Shown: positions 34,401-45,177 of the stretch, one piece after another
How positions within the stretch are numbered: position 1 is the stretch's first letter
How the letters are laid out: the number at the start of each line of letters is the position of its first letter
DNA from: Plumapathes pennacea
Lineage: Eukaryota > Cnidaria > Anthozoa > Antipatharia > Myriopathidae
Length of the DNA: 64,000 nucleotides
Assembly (NCBI GenBank): GCA_964036295.1
Contig: OZ038463.1
Coordinates: 15,274,069 to 15,338,068 of the forward strand
Reading direction: 5' to 3'
Made by a program: the position numbers and the translations under genes
Notes under the pieces: generated by a model
Database searches by the model: none
What the model saw: the letters and a program-made list of their open reading frames with translations, nothing else
Told to the model about the DNA's origin: nothing

Positions 34401-37400
34401 CACACGGAAACGCTTGCTACGCAAGCTAATCTACAACCGAACTAATTTTGATCTGAATCTGTTTAATGAATATACTGTGGAACTGAGTTTAATATGCAGT
34501 CGTACGTGATCTGGGCCTGAAGTTTGCAATTTTACCTGAATCTTGTTGTCGTTCGGATCGCACGTGTCCAATTTGCGTTTAAACTTCAAAGTAGTTTTCC
34601 CATCTTTCTCCTCAAAGAAGGTCAACTCGTAGTCCTGAGAATCATCTTTAATGGGTAAAGAATGACCAACAGCATAACGATCCTGAAATTAGGAAAGATG
34701 CATGAGCTTCAGACAGCAGTCTATTCACATAGGGCTGTCGAGCCGCATTGCTCGTATCCAAGGTATGTCTACACAGTCATAAGCATTTGCATTTGTAGTA
34801 TTCACGTGTTTAATAAATGCGTTTTATCTTTTACGTTTCTTAGGGCCCTGGGATATGAGAAAAAGTTGGCCCGGGAACCCGGTCCACCTTTCTCCCCGGG
34901 CCAAGGTTACCGAACGTTTACATGGAAAAAAGTTGTCCCGGGTAAACCGGGTCAAAGCTGGCCCTCTCGGTTTGGAGACTTGAAAGAATTTTTAAAACTC
35001 AGTTTATAAAGCCCACGGATGACAGACCGAAGAAAGATCGTCGTATCGTTGATTTCTGTGCTCCTGTGTTTTCGATGATGCCGAAATTTTCCGTAAACGC
35101 TTCGTAAGAGTTCCGTAAACGCGAGTTGGCCTCCCCCCCCCCCCCCCCCCGAACCTAAATTTTTACATGGAGAAAAGTTGGCCTGGCACCCATGGTCACC
35201 CTATCTCAGCAACCGAGTGTCCCTGCCCCCAGGGTCACCCTGGCCCCCGAGACATGTTGTGATTTGTCATGTGAACGCTCGCTTCGATTTACAAAGAAAT
35301 GTATGAATAGTTGGTGCGCCCAGGGTGACTCGGGTCCCCGGGCCAACTTCTCCTCATATAAACAGGGCCTTGGTTTCATTATAGTGGCCCTAACCAGAAT
35401 TTGCCTATCCATTAAATAATTCGGCCTTTAAAAAGTTTGAAGAACTTCCCGAGAAACTATGATCAGCCATCCGTGAAAAGGAGGCCGGCTGAGTTCCGAA
35501 GTAATTATTCATAATTTTGCTGTGAAATGTTATTTCGTGAGTTGGGAGAAAAGTTAGCATGTACGATAAACGCAATTTGAACGTTCTTTGTGCTTTATAT
35601 TGCATATTTCCTCTCTCGATACGAAAATCATTCCGATGCATTGTTCGCACTCGGGTTTCAATGTTCGGAAAAACCCGCTGACGTCAACTCGTTTTGAGGG
35701 ATTGCGAAGCGCGCGCACCGACTCTAGTGTGTTTTAGTGTGCCTGCGATTATTTTAGATGGTCAGCAGTTTAGTTTTAGTTTCAGTTCAAGTAAGCCAGT
35801 ATTTAGGGTCCACAGCCCCAGTATCATGTTTACCATATGGTCTCTTTGTTTTAGCTCACCATCTGGTTCCTTTGTATAATTTACTCCTTTGTTCCAGTTC
35901 TTTGTATTCTACCATATGTTACTTCTTTCTAGGCTATTTAAGGCAATAGTTCTTTGCTCAGTCAGCAGTCAATCTTCAATCAGCAGTTATCGGTCAGTCG
36001 TCAGTGAGTCAATCAATCGTCAACCATTTTGTGTATCTGTGAAGTGAACCCAATAAATCATCGGCAACCGGACATCTTACGAATATGGAGTCGAGTCAAT
36101 AACATCTTTGGTCCTTCGAGCCGGTGTCCCAGCGGATTTGGTCCCCCTCAGATTTGAACCCCCCCTGATTTGAATATGTGATTGATTTCATGTATAAAAC
36201 AAGAACTCAAGCTGACAAGCGCGATACCGCACAGTTTACACAAAGAAGAAAGCGGCGAGGGAAAAAAAAGAAAAAAAAAAGAAAAAGAAAAGAAACCACG
36301 GATGCAGTGTATACTTTTACAGAAAACTATGCAATGCATTTGATCAAGATGTCAAGTGCGATAATGCACTTTTGGCGCAAACTGTTTGGAAAAAGAGTCA
36401 AGCAAGTTTAAAATTTCCCGCCTCCTTGTTCTTTCCCGCCGTTGCAAAGTAAATCTGCAGAAGATTTTGCAATCCGTGCGGCACATTGCATGACAAACTT
36501 AGCGCGCAGTCAATTGCTCCTCTTCCATATCCGCTAGCGCATTTGGACTTCCGGACCAAATCCGCTTGCGGATATGGTCTCCCCGGACCAAATTCACTAG
36601 CGGATATGGACCCCCCTCGGGGGGACCAATTCCGCGGAGGGGGGATCATATCCGCTAGCCGATTTGGTCCGGGGGGACCAAATCCGCTGTGACACCGGAT
36701 GGCAAAGTTTGGAAATGGCTGACTGTAATCACGAGTTGGAAGGTTCACCAAGACCGAGAGAAGACATCGAAGCAAACGAGTATGGAACAAGCATGGAACA
36801 AGGCGTTGTCGGCGGCGCAAGAAAGAAAAAGTCCACAGCGAAAGGCATGGCTTTTCAAGCCCACATCAAATGGCAAAACTGCCAAACTGTCCAAAGGAAA
36901 ATTCACGTCAAATGAAGAAAATAGAACTGCTCACGGAAGACTATGACAACGTTCACATAGTTCAGAGTGAACTGAAGACTGCATGAAGTTTTAGTTGAAG
37001 ACCTGCAGAAAGCATACGACGTCTTATGTGGTACTCTGACCACAGAGGAAGAAAAAGTCATTGCAAGGGACTCAGGTACCAAGAGCAGAACAATAAAATG
37101 GGTGATTTTATTGACAAAATTGGATATTGAACTATCTTGGCAAAGCACCAAATAGAGGAACAGCTCGATAACGGTTCAATTATCTCTAAACTGTCCAACC
37201 GTTCCAAATCTTCTTCAAGAGCTTCATCTGTCTCTGCGAGAGCCAAAGAAAGAACTAAAGTAGCAGAATTAATTGCCAAATCCGCTATGCTGGAGAAAAA
37301 ACAAGCCCTTCAAAATGAAACTGAAAGGCTTCAACTGCAGGAAACAGAATTTCATTGAAAGCAGACAAGTACCCATTAACGGAACTTTTGAAGAACTATT

Positions 37401-39512
37401 CGAGTCAATAACAGACAATGAGACCAAGTTTCTGACATGTCGTGAATTTTTTCGCTACATTTTTCTTTTGCTCGGTATTCATTACTCATAAGGATGTTAT
37501 TCATTATATTCGCAGTCGCTTTTTGCAAGAGCAGGATATATAGAGTGCGCTACGTGTGGACGCGAATATTTTTATCCACATCGAGAAGGTTGCGGATTCA
37601 AGAATATATCCTGATGACACATGATTTCATGACATAATTATTGCAGATGCAGATCGACTGTGGTATGTCTGAGTTGTTTGTTTATAAAAGTAAAGGCGGG
37701 TTTTGTCGCTAAGGAAAATCGACAGGAAATTTTACTGTGAATCCTTTTCACGCAGAAATTTACAGAACGACTTGAAATATTCTGGCAAGCTATACTTTGC
37801 TCCTTTTATGTCGATCAGCTCAAAATAGTTATATAATAAACTGTCATGTTTGTGCATTTGTGTTTGGTCATGCATAGTACGTGGCTGGCATAGTATAAAA
37901 TCCCAATCAAACAGTGATAATATTCAATGATAGTTCGAACTCTCACGCCCGTTTTAACACGAACTATCATGCACTATCATAGACGATCATCAACTAGCAG
38001 ATAGCTTCACGTACGCTTTGCGGACCTTTGTTTTTAAAATCTTTAGACCTTCCGGTCTTGCGTTAAGTTCATTGTAATAAAACGGCCGAGCGATTTGTTA
38101 TTCCACTAAGAATCTCTTACGGTTTTACCCCCAAAATCCCAAAATTCCCGCACTAACGTCCACCTTTTTGGCGGTCCGGATCCCCCTCCCTAAATGTCAA
38201 TTGGACGTTAAGCGGTGGAGTGGTGAATATGTCGACGGTCCCTAATTTCAAAATTTAAGTATTAAATTTTGAGAACGTGCTTGGCAGACTGTATGAATTA
38301 ATTGGACGTACCGACCGCGGGAAATACGTACGGCGTTGGGCAATCGACACTTTTTTCAACGCAAAAGTTTAACACACACCATTCTTTTTCTCCCTCCTTT
38401 GCGTGTAGTACTTGACTTCAAAGAAAAGATTGCGTCAACATTTCGATAAAACAAAGGCTGCTCTTGTTGAGCAGTACCAAAGTAAAAGTCCAATCAATGG
38501 CAAAGCGAGGGGGTATCTGCGATTATCGTATTTCTAAGGGCCTTTTCATATGAGCCCGGTTGACCAGCCCGGTCGTGTGTTCATATGGGAAATTTCAGCC
38601 CGGGTAACCAAGATAGAGTGTCTATAAAGCAAAAGTTTTTGCCAATTCTGCCATTAAAGCCAAATTAAGAAGCAAGTACATTTCAGACTCGCATAGTTGA
38701 AACATTTTCATCCCGGTTAACCGGGCTGGAGTGTTCATATGAGAAACGGGCCAGCCCGGTTAACCGAGATCCCGGTCGCAAAGACCGAGATCTCGGTAAC
38801 CGGGCTGGCCCGCTCTCTCATATGAACACATCGGAATTATAACAAAGGAAATAGTGGGAGGGCGAGATCTCGGTAACCGGGCTCACATGAAGAGGCCCTA
38901 ATTACACTTGCATGTACTTCTCGTGTGAGCTTACAGCGAGCTTACTGCACATAGTGTTGACACGGCAAGTGCACCGTGTAAGGGATTAGCTTAGTTTGCA
39001 ACATCAGCTTGTAAATTGAACTAGGTTTTCACAATGAATGTCTTGGCACAAGACTGCTGATTTTTCGATTCCCGGAGGTATATTCAGATAGAAGTGACAA
39101 TGTGGACATCGTCTGTTCATGGAAGCATTTCTTAATCGTGAACTCGCTGTACATACATGTATCTCATAAGATAAATCAAATTGTAGTTCCGCCAGTATCA
39201 GGAACACAACTTAAGGATCAATCCCAATTGTCTTACCGAAAAATATGCCTCGCCGTCCTTCACCCAACCAATGACGATATCAGCGCCCTTCATTTTGCCT
39301 TGACCCGACGAAATTCCGAACCCAACCCAGCCATTTGTTTTAGCTTCCACGGCAAACTGAATGGTAGAGTCGCTTGCAGTCACGCTCCAATACAGAATGA
39401 CTTTAGAGTCCTCGTCTAACGCTGCGAAGTTGCTGTATTCTGATGCGAGATCATCTCCCTTCGCGAGTGTGAGCGACAAGAAAATCGAACCAAACACAAG
39501 AAAAGACTTCAT
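28465..39512 (-). CDS. MOXD1: MOXD1-like DBH-related copper monooxygenase (14 exons, complete)
   Basis: Copper type II, ascorbate-dependent monooxygenase family; the substrate of MOXD1 is not established. Minus-strand exons: 39512-39237, 34682-34536, 34016-33843, 33614-33531, 33011-32826, 32246-32144, 31743-31574, 31501-31429, 31301-31216, 30679-30641, 30530-30471, 30355-30231, 28892-28778 and 28626-28465. They join in frame to 599 residues (human 613). Residues 1-19 are a signal peptide and a DOMON domain follows (NGWVGFGISSGQGKMKGADI). Copper ligands expected from PHM/DBH are all present: His241-His242 (LVHHILVYEC), His315 (VETHYDN), His400/His402 (ALHTHLAG) and Met475 (DEMCLAFLMYYP). The last 53 residues end in a hydrophobic stretch (LLVLAFLIVL), suggesting a GPI anchor or membrane tail. 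Intron 1 (4.5 kb) and intron 12 are loaded with repeats. An active secretory-pathway enzyme is expected. Confidence 0.95.
28920..29005. repeat. GAT-rich microsatellite in MOXD1 intron 12
   Basis: Imperfect GATGAC/GATGAT units. A similar GAT-rich tract lies at 45090-45172, next to the degenerate second copy of exon 13, which supports that copy retaining part of intron 12. Confidence 0.7.
29012..29243. repeat. Foldback element A, TAA-flanked
   Basis: Terminal repeats are AGCTGGTGTTACACTGG and, inverted, AGGTGGTGTTACACTGG. Subterminal arms (GTCGATTTGCAACGACGATT and its inverse) make the 232-bp unit almost fully palindromic. TAA lies at 29009-29011 and 29244-29246. The second TAA is shared with element B. 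Confidence 0.8.
29247..29480. repeat. Foldback element B, sharing a TAA with element A
   Basis: Same family as A: AGGTGGTGTTACACTCTGG at left, the inverse of AGCTGGTGTTACACTGG at right. TAA lies at 29244-29246 and 29481-29483. It directly abuts the CTTAAGC MITE that follows. Confidence 0.8.
29478..29841 (-). repeat. CTTAAGC-ended MITE in MOXD1 intron 12
   Basis: Reverse-complement copy of the family at 14211 and 20749: GCTTAAGCAAACTAGGACGG at left and CGTCCTGGTGCTTTAAGCTC at right. The internal match includes TTTGTAACTTTGCCTATTCT. Confidence 0.8.
30003..30175. repeat. Foldback element, TAA-flanked
   Basis: 173 bp. Ends are AGGCTGGTTCACACG and, inverted, AGCCTGGTTCACACG. TAA flanks it at 30000-30002 and 30176-30178. 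Inner arms are GCAAGCGCAAACGCAAGC and its inverse. Confidence 0.85.
34842..35369. repeat. Foldback element in MOXD1 intron 1 with a paralogous empty site
   Basis: Ends AGGGCCCTGGGATATGAG and, inverted, GGCCCTGTTTATATGAG, followed by AAGTTGGCCCGGG on each arm. A run of about 19 C is at 35133. The duplicate of this intron near 61510-61530 reads GTTTCTTGGTTTCATT straight through, without the element, giving the pre-insertion site. Target duplication is TT or CTT. Confidence 0.8.
35728..37413 (+). mobile_element. BEL/Pao-type LTR retrotransposon remnant
   Basis: A likely 5' LTR runs from TG at 35728 to CA at 36103, with AATAAA near 36051. It is followed by a primer-binding-site-like TGGTCCTTCGAGCCGG (36109-36124, interrupted after CCGG by a nested element). 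Then comes a decayed gag-like N-terminus: ATG 36715, and in another frame 37137-37358 with the Ser-rich/coiled SRASSVSARAKERTKV pattern typical of cnidarian BEL gag. The body then stops. Only a 14-bp piece of LTR end (CGAGTCAATAACA, also at 36091) remains at 37400-37413. Frames are broken, so it is non-functional. BEL assignment is from recollection of related elements. Confidence 0.6.
36125..36694. mobile_element. Nested inverted-repeat element with CCGG target duplication
   Basis: 570 bp inside the LTR retrotransposon. Ends: TGTCCCAGCGGATTTGGTCC at left and, inverted, TGTCACAGCGGATTTGGTCC at right. CCGG is directly repeated at 36121-36124 and 36695-36698, restoring GAGCCGGATGGC when removed. 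The right half has several extra inverted copies of the unit GGACCAAATCCGCTAGCGG (36545-36690). No transposase ORF. Confidence 0.8.
37414..37620 (+). repeat. Duplicated MOXD1 5'-flank segment, copy 1
   Basis: From GACAATGAGACCAAGTTTCT through CAGTCGCTTTTTGCAAGAGC and GAGAAGGTTGCGGATTCAAG, it is nearly identical to 39648-39850 and, in its first part, to 62955-63085. It begins exactly where the LTR retrotransposon remnant ends. From here to 38530 no other feature was recognised. Confidence 0.75.
38538..38898. repeat. Foldback element in MOXD1 intron 1, TAA-flanked
   Basis: 361 bp. Ends are GGGCCTTTTCATATGAGCCC and, inverted, GGGCCTCTTCATGTGAGCCC. TAA lies at 38535-38537 and 38899-38901. Inner repeated units are CCCGGTTAACCGGGCTGG and GAGATCTCGGTAACCGGG. 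Confidence 0.85.
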
Positions 39513-39647
39513 GTCGAAAACAAGTGACGAATGTCGAACGTGACGCTAAATCTTCAGCTAATAATAGGTGCATACGTCATCCGACACGATCTTCTGATAG
39601 CAACATGAGTGAGGCAAATGAACTATGGCAGTGACCAAAATAATATT

Positions 39648-39850
39648 GACAATGAGACCAAGTTTCTGACATGTGAAAATTTCGCTACATTTTTCTTTTG
39701 CTAGGTATACATTACGACATAAGGATGTTATTCATTATATTCGCAGTCGCTTTTTGCAAGAGCAGGATAATTATATAGAGTACACTACGTGTGCACGCGA
39801 ATATTTCTATCCACATCGAGAAGGTTGCGGATTCAAGAATATCCGGATAC
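39648..39850 (+). repeat. Duplicated MOXD1 5'-flank segment, copy 2
   Basis: Matches 37414-37620 and lies 136 bp upstream of the MOXD1 start codon (39512), so it is in the natural promoter-flank position. The same segment lies upstream of the second, degenerate exon 1 (62955-63085). Confidence 0.7.
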
Positions 39851-39919
39851 GTGTGGACGCCTAAAAGGAGAGGTGCCATCTCACTTTTAGTTGTCAATCA
39901 ACCGCCGTTCGTGTGGGAC

Positions 39920-40092
39920 GTAATTAAGCGGACACCCATGGGCAGCAGAATAAATGTCCGTAAGTGGAACTGTCCGCTTACGAGAATGTATGAATACAGA
40001 GTTTGACTGAGCTATTTAAACGGGGTTTCACACAGGCATTCGTAAGTAGAGCTGTCCGCTTACGAGTGTCCGCCCAGAGAGCTTCGACTGTA
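39920..40092. repeat. MITE related to pogo-like family, copy 1
   Basis: Contains GTCCGTAAGTGGAACTGTCC and ACAGAGTTTGACTGAGCTAT and ends GAGAGCTTCGACTGTA. A close copy is at 42756-42918, whose left end is GGTTGAATCTCCCGTAAGCGG-like. Confidence 0.6.
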
Positions 40093-40412
40093 CAGAATAC
40101 ATCCGATACTGTCTTGCAAGCCAAAAAAAAAAAAAAAAAAAAAGTCGGCGATCTTTGATTTTTTTAGCTCGCGAATCCCACTTTTTGGCAAATTTATGTC
40201 TCACATAAGCTCTAAAGCCAAAGGTTATCTTGCACCAGGCACTCTGAGACAGGCTTCGAAAATCTGCAAAAAGATCACAATATATCCCACTTGGTCTTCA
40301 TTACAGTCCCGGGGCATCAAACCACAAAATGTACAGCGACTGTTGAAATACACGGATGACAAATAGACAGAATGTATAGTCCTATTACATATATCAATTT
40401 GGCATGTTTATA

Positions 40413-40559
40413 CAGTAGAACCCCGCTATCTCGAAGAATTCGATTTCACTTGAAATCGAACTTGATAGAAATTCCCCCTTGGTCGGAACCTCGCTATCTC
40501 GATCCCCCTACTCAAACTATTTCCCGCTCTTGAGAGTTCGAGATAGCGAGGTTTTACTG
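40413..40559. repeat. pogo-like MITE, TA-flanked
   Basis: 147 bp. Ends CAGTAGAACCCCGCTATCTC and, inverted, CAGTAAAACCTCGCTATCTC; TA lies on both sides (40411-40412, 40560-40561). Confidence 0.85.
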
Positions 40560-40672
40560 TAACTACATTTTGTGCGGTTTCTTACGTACTATGTTAAGTG
40601 CCCCCAATTAGTCATTGATGCTAAAGGACTTACCGATTTTGTTCGAACTAAGCGGTCCAGCTTCTAATAAGG

Positions 40673-40686
40673 CCCCCCCCCCCCCA
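40673..40686. repeat. Poly-C tract before the (TAAA)n array
   Basis: About 13 C in the AATAAGGCC/AATAAGCCC repeat that abuts the long microsatellite. Confidence 0.8.
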
Positions 40687-40716
40687 AAGGTTGGACATTT
40701 AAATAAGCCCGGCCCC

Positions 40717-41076
<360 letters not shown>

Positions 41077-41584
41077 GAAAAAGCCCGACTTGGTATAAAG
41101 AGGGAGCAAAAACGCACGCATTCAACATATGGGAAATTAAATACGCCCGAACGTATATTGAGTACCGTTTGCATATATGTCGACACTTCTAAACATTCGT
41201 TCATCGTGTCCTGTCTGAGCGCAACTGCCCGGGAACTGCATGTGACTGTCATGAAGTCTTGGGATCCGCCGCTTTTCATTGGTTGAGAAATTTGATAAGT
41301 TCGACTCGAGGGTTCATTATATCCACAAGTTTGCTTTCTGGAAACTCCGAGCATTTCGGCTGAAAAACCTGCTTGAAAAGGGATAAATATGAGAGGTAAA
41401 AGAGGGTTTACTATATGAACGATACGGCTGTTACGAGCTACAGTCCAGTAGAAATATATATGTCATGTGTAATAGTACATGTATTAAGCGGCGTTATAAC
41501 AGTACTGACAGTGCACTGTGCATGTGTTGTAATGCAAATGCAATCAGTACTGACTATAAAAAGCAAAGATTGCCGCCGTATTCC

Positions 41585-41667
41585 TAGCCTGATTATCAGA
41601 CGGTCGGAGATCGTTCGTTACTCTCCCTCAGTAACGAACGATCTCCGACCGTCTGATAATCAGGCTA
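41585..41667. repeat. Perfect 38-bp stem, 7-nt loop hairpin
   Basis: TAGCCTGATTATCAGACGGT continues for 38 bp, then loop CTCCCTC, then the exact inverse ending TAATCAGGCTA. There are no mismatches in the stem. It could be a minimal foldback element or encode a hairpin RNA. Confidence 0.9.
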
Positions 41668-41835
41668 CCTTATTCTGTAATACCCCTCAAACCGTCATGT
41701 TATGTCTAAGTATTTTTTTATTATTATATGTTTTCAACACCAGGAAGCATTCCTTAGGTACAGTCAAACACTGCAGTAATAATCCTGTTATTTCAAAATT
41801 TGGTACCTTTAGCAAACGGGACGTGTGAGTTAGGC

Positions 41836-42213
41836 AGTGATTACATGACACCGGTATGACCTCAGGCCGGTACGACTTCAGATCGGTCCACACATGAACC
41901 TTTGTTTCTGTTTATACAGACCGGTTCGAAAACTCACCTCAGATCACAATTGACTCATCGGGATCTAAACCTACATGAATGAGTGAGACCGGTCTGCGAG
42001 CCGAATCAGTTTGGCAGTTTTTTCTATGTAATCGCTCCCGGAATGAATCAAATCGGTCTGAGATGAGTTTTCGAACCGGTCTCATGTAAACAGAAACAAG
42101 GAGACCGATCTGATGTCGTACCAGTCTGAGTTCATACCGGTCTCATATATTGAACTCCATGCCGATCCGATTTCGAACCGATATGAGTTTGTACCGGTCT
42201 TCATGTAATCACC
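41836..42213. repeat. CCGGT-rich foldback element
   Basis: Ends GTGATTACATGACACCGGTA and, inverted, GTGATTACATGAAGACCGGT. Longer inner arms include GGTTCGAAAACTCA and its inverse TGAGTTTTCGAACC, plus GTTTCTGTTTA and TAAACAGAAAC. The ACCGGT/GACCGGTCT motif is repeated along both arms. Confidence 0.75.
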
Positions 42214-42755
42214 ACTTAGATCATGTGGTTTTTGCGGCTTGCGTGCTGTAGTATACGGCCGTCTTAAACTGCAGCTTATATCATTTATCCCAATCCTTAA
42301 CATTTGGACTGACACGCAGTCATACCCCCACCACCGTTCAACGAGATGGACGGAACCCCCTTCCCTGGGTTTTTGTTCATATTGTCGATTTTTCACTCTC
42401 AGCAGAAAACTGATTGTTGCGACTTTCAGAAATTGGGTTACGCGGGTGACCCGGGGGACGGCGACCTCAGTCTATAAGGTTTTATTTCCACCCAGAAGCA
42501 ACACAAAGCAACCAGTATGACCTACAAATTGGGAAACTACATGTATGCATGCATCCTTTTCGTCTCATTTGAATTTTTCCCAGTTTCATGCATTTCGGCA
42601 AAATTTTCCAAGTACACTCCCAGTTAAAAACCTGCTGGGGTTACGGTACTTATTCCAATAAGCGCCCACCTTCAAATAACGGCCACCTTGTATAAGCGCA
42701 CAGCCTGAAAGCCCAAAAGTTAATAGAAATAGAAAAAAAGATATGAATATATAAG

Positions 42756-42918
42756 TACGGTTGAATCTCCCGTAAGCGGTCACCCTTGGGAAGCAGAATA
42801 AACGTCCGTAACTGGAACTGTCCGCTTACGAGAACGTATAAATACAGAGTTTGACTGAGCTATACCGTAAGTAGAGCTGTCCGCTTACGGGAGTGTCCGC
42901 TCGGAGAGCTTTGACTGT
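42756..42918. repeat. MITE related to pogo-like family, copy 2
   Basis: Starts GGTTGAATCTCCCGTAAGCG, contains GTCCGTAACTGGAACTGTCC, and ends CGGAGAGCTTTGACTGTA. It matches 39920-40092 internally. Confidence 0.7.
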
Positions 42919-43019
42919 AATAATATTCTTTGTACAAGCATTAATTCCGTTCCGAAATTGGCTTAAAATTTAATTCCTTGCCTGACAATTTAAACCTGAA
43001 AAGTCTACGAGAACAGCGA

Positions 43020-43200
43020 AATAAACTACTCCCATATATGAGTACTCCCATATATGAGCCATACAGGTATGTGCGGCCCCAAAGGGTATCATTTTTAGTA
43101 TTTTGGTCTGAAATAGGGTATCAATTTTAGCATTTCATATTTATTATATCATAAGATATAGGATTTCATTTTTATGGGAATCGGAGCAAACTAGCGTAAA
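43020..43200. repeat. Interspersed repeat with CTCCCATATATGAG units
   Basis: ACTCCCATATATGAG is present twice, then GGGTATCATTTTTAGTATTT and AATAGGGTATCAATTTTAGC. Same family as 3675-4090 and 60590-60845. Confidence 0.6.
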
Positions 43201-43345
43201 GTAGGGGTCTGAGTGCTGGAAACAAATTCGCCCCACTATTCATGAAGGGGACATAAAGAGAATTCACAGCTGGATTAGCTGCCTACTGTTTAAGTGATCT
43301 CCATACCGCACTCTGCTCTGAGATAGTAAGGAACGTGTTTTGTGC

Positions 43346-44187
43346 GTTATTAGGACTCCAAGGCTTAATCCGAGAACGTTATGATCAGATGTTTAGACAG
43401 TGATGGATACGTAGAAGTATATAATTGCCCTCCACACCGCGCTAAAATGTCTCGTAAGAAATTGGTATGTGGGGTCTTTGAGATGTTGAGTGTTCAGACA
43501 CTTCTACTGCATCAAGTGACTCGTTGCCTTTTCTTTAAGCAAAAAATCGTACACAAGCTGGCCAGTGTATGATGTACGCATATTTTTTAATCCATCCGAA
43601 ACAAGGAACACGATTCTCTGCGTCATAAAAAGAACAAAATAGACGTCTTTTTTTGCCTCTTTATTGTCAACTACTAAGCAATTACTTATTACTGAGTCTA
43701 CGGGTTCTATGTTCCGTTGTCTACAACACGAAGCCTAAGAAAAAATTGCGTACCCAGTACAAACAGGAAAGCAAGCACTGAGAGTCTTGTGGTCAGGTTG
43801 ATCGATGTTGCCTTAGTATCAGGCCCAGGCTCCTTACAAATGTTTTCCGGTTGGAACGTCTTGGTTATCACGGTCTTGGCAACGGTTTTTCTGCCCAAGC
43901 CCTTAAAAAGAAGATCGTACATTCAATTTTTTGTGTTAAATTATCCTGGTGAAAACTGTATTTGTCTTCAAAAAGCTTTGGCTGCTCAGTCGACATTGAT
44001 ATCGCTTATCTCTGAGTTAAAGGCTTAGGAACTTCTTTAGTACATACCGCCTCATTCATTCCGTTACAACTCACAACAACTTCAACTCATTCATCGTAGG
44101 ATTTCCTCAGAAAGTTGACCAGTGCAGTATTCCACTTAATGGGATTATGCTGACTGAGAAACGAAGAAAAAATCAAAACCATATTAA
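43346..44187 (-). pseudogene. 3' fragment of a second MOXD1 copy (exons 13 and 14)
   Basis: Homologous to 27967-28905 of the intact gene. Exon 14 copy begins at 43901 (GLGRKTVAKTVITKTFQPEN) and reads through the normal stop position into FFLRLRVVDNGT, ending at 43707. Exon 13 copy (44153-44048) keeps its splice sites but has a 9-bp deletion at the donor end and an in-frame TGA at 44089-44087 (after SYDE). Upstream exons are absent nearby: homology stops at the TTAA-flanked element at 44188. It cannot make a functional protein. Confidence 0.88.
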
Positions 44188-44896
44188 GGTGATTCCCTAG
44201 ATTTGTATTGCGCATCTTTAGTGCGCATAATACTTTTGAGATGGTGGACATTGAGAACCACCGAAACATCAAGATCGAAAGCTCTTTATATTCTTTACGC
44301 AAATAAGTTGTATTTTTCGTTGTTCGTTGTGGGAGCAGTCACCTCGAAAGTTGAAACTCGTCCCAGTCCCCTTTCGGAAAGACGTATTTTGAAGTGAATA
44401 TTCACCTTTTCCTGACAAATGCGCAAAAACGAGCACGGTGACCCCCATTTTTATTCCATAATTTAATAATAACAGTGTCCCCAGTAAAACAGGAAAAAGT
44501 AGGCAGAAATCTATGAGCAGATTTTACGCAGTTGAAAGAAATGGTACGGATCGGGCCACTTCCGGTTTAAGACAGCACATCAACTTCCCACCACTTTTTG
44601 TTAAAATAAATTTGCAGCTATTCACATACATTTTTCTGTGACATAGGTGAATAGTCAATAGAATAAAGTTGAGGGTTTGGTGATATTTTAGACTGCATTG
44701 AAAATCATTGACCTTATTTCCCAGTATCGGGTGCGTGCAACAGACGCTAGAACACCATATTCGTCAGCTTGTGCCGTAAAAACGAGCACGGTGACCCCTT
44801 GTTTTTATTGCATCAATGTGACCCACTTGAGTTGTTGTACAATTGTGCCAAGCTTCATTACAAATCTATGACAGATTCTTTTTCTAGGGAATCACC
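44188..44896. mobile_element. TTAA-flanked non-autonomous DNA element 1
   Basis: 709 bp. Terminal repeats are GGTGATTCCCTAGA and, inverted, GGTGATTCCCTAGA. TTAA flanks it at 44184-44187 and 44897-44900. Internal repeats AAAACGAGCACGGTGACCCC occur at 44426 and 44778. No transposase ORF. TTAA duplication fits piggyBac or related cut-and-paste elements. Confidence 0.85.
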
Positions 44897-45089
44897 TTAA
44901 GAAGCAAATGATCTCCATGAGAATGTTGACATCATCATAACATCTAGAAGTTTAGATGCGAAATGGATTGTACTAAAATGAGATCGATAACATGAAAACT
45001 TTTTGTTGGAGAACCGTAAGAAAGACGACGATGATAATGATGAGACGGTGGAATTACCGTGATGATAATAATCATGATCATGGTTATAA

Positions 45090-45172
45090 GGGTGATGGTG
45101 GGTATGATGATGATGACGATGACGATGACGACGATGATGATGTTGACGATTATTATGACGATGATGATGATA
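45090..45172. repeat. GAT/GAC microsatellite
   Basis: Imperfect GATGATGATGACGATGAC units between the two TTAA-flanked elements. Similar to the microsatellite at 28920 next to MOXD1 exon 13. Confidence 0.85.
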
Positions 45173-45177
45173 ATTAA

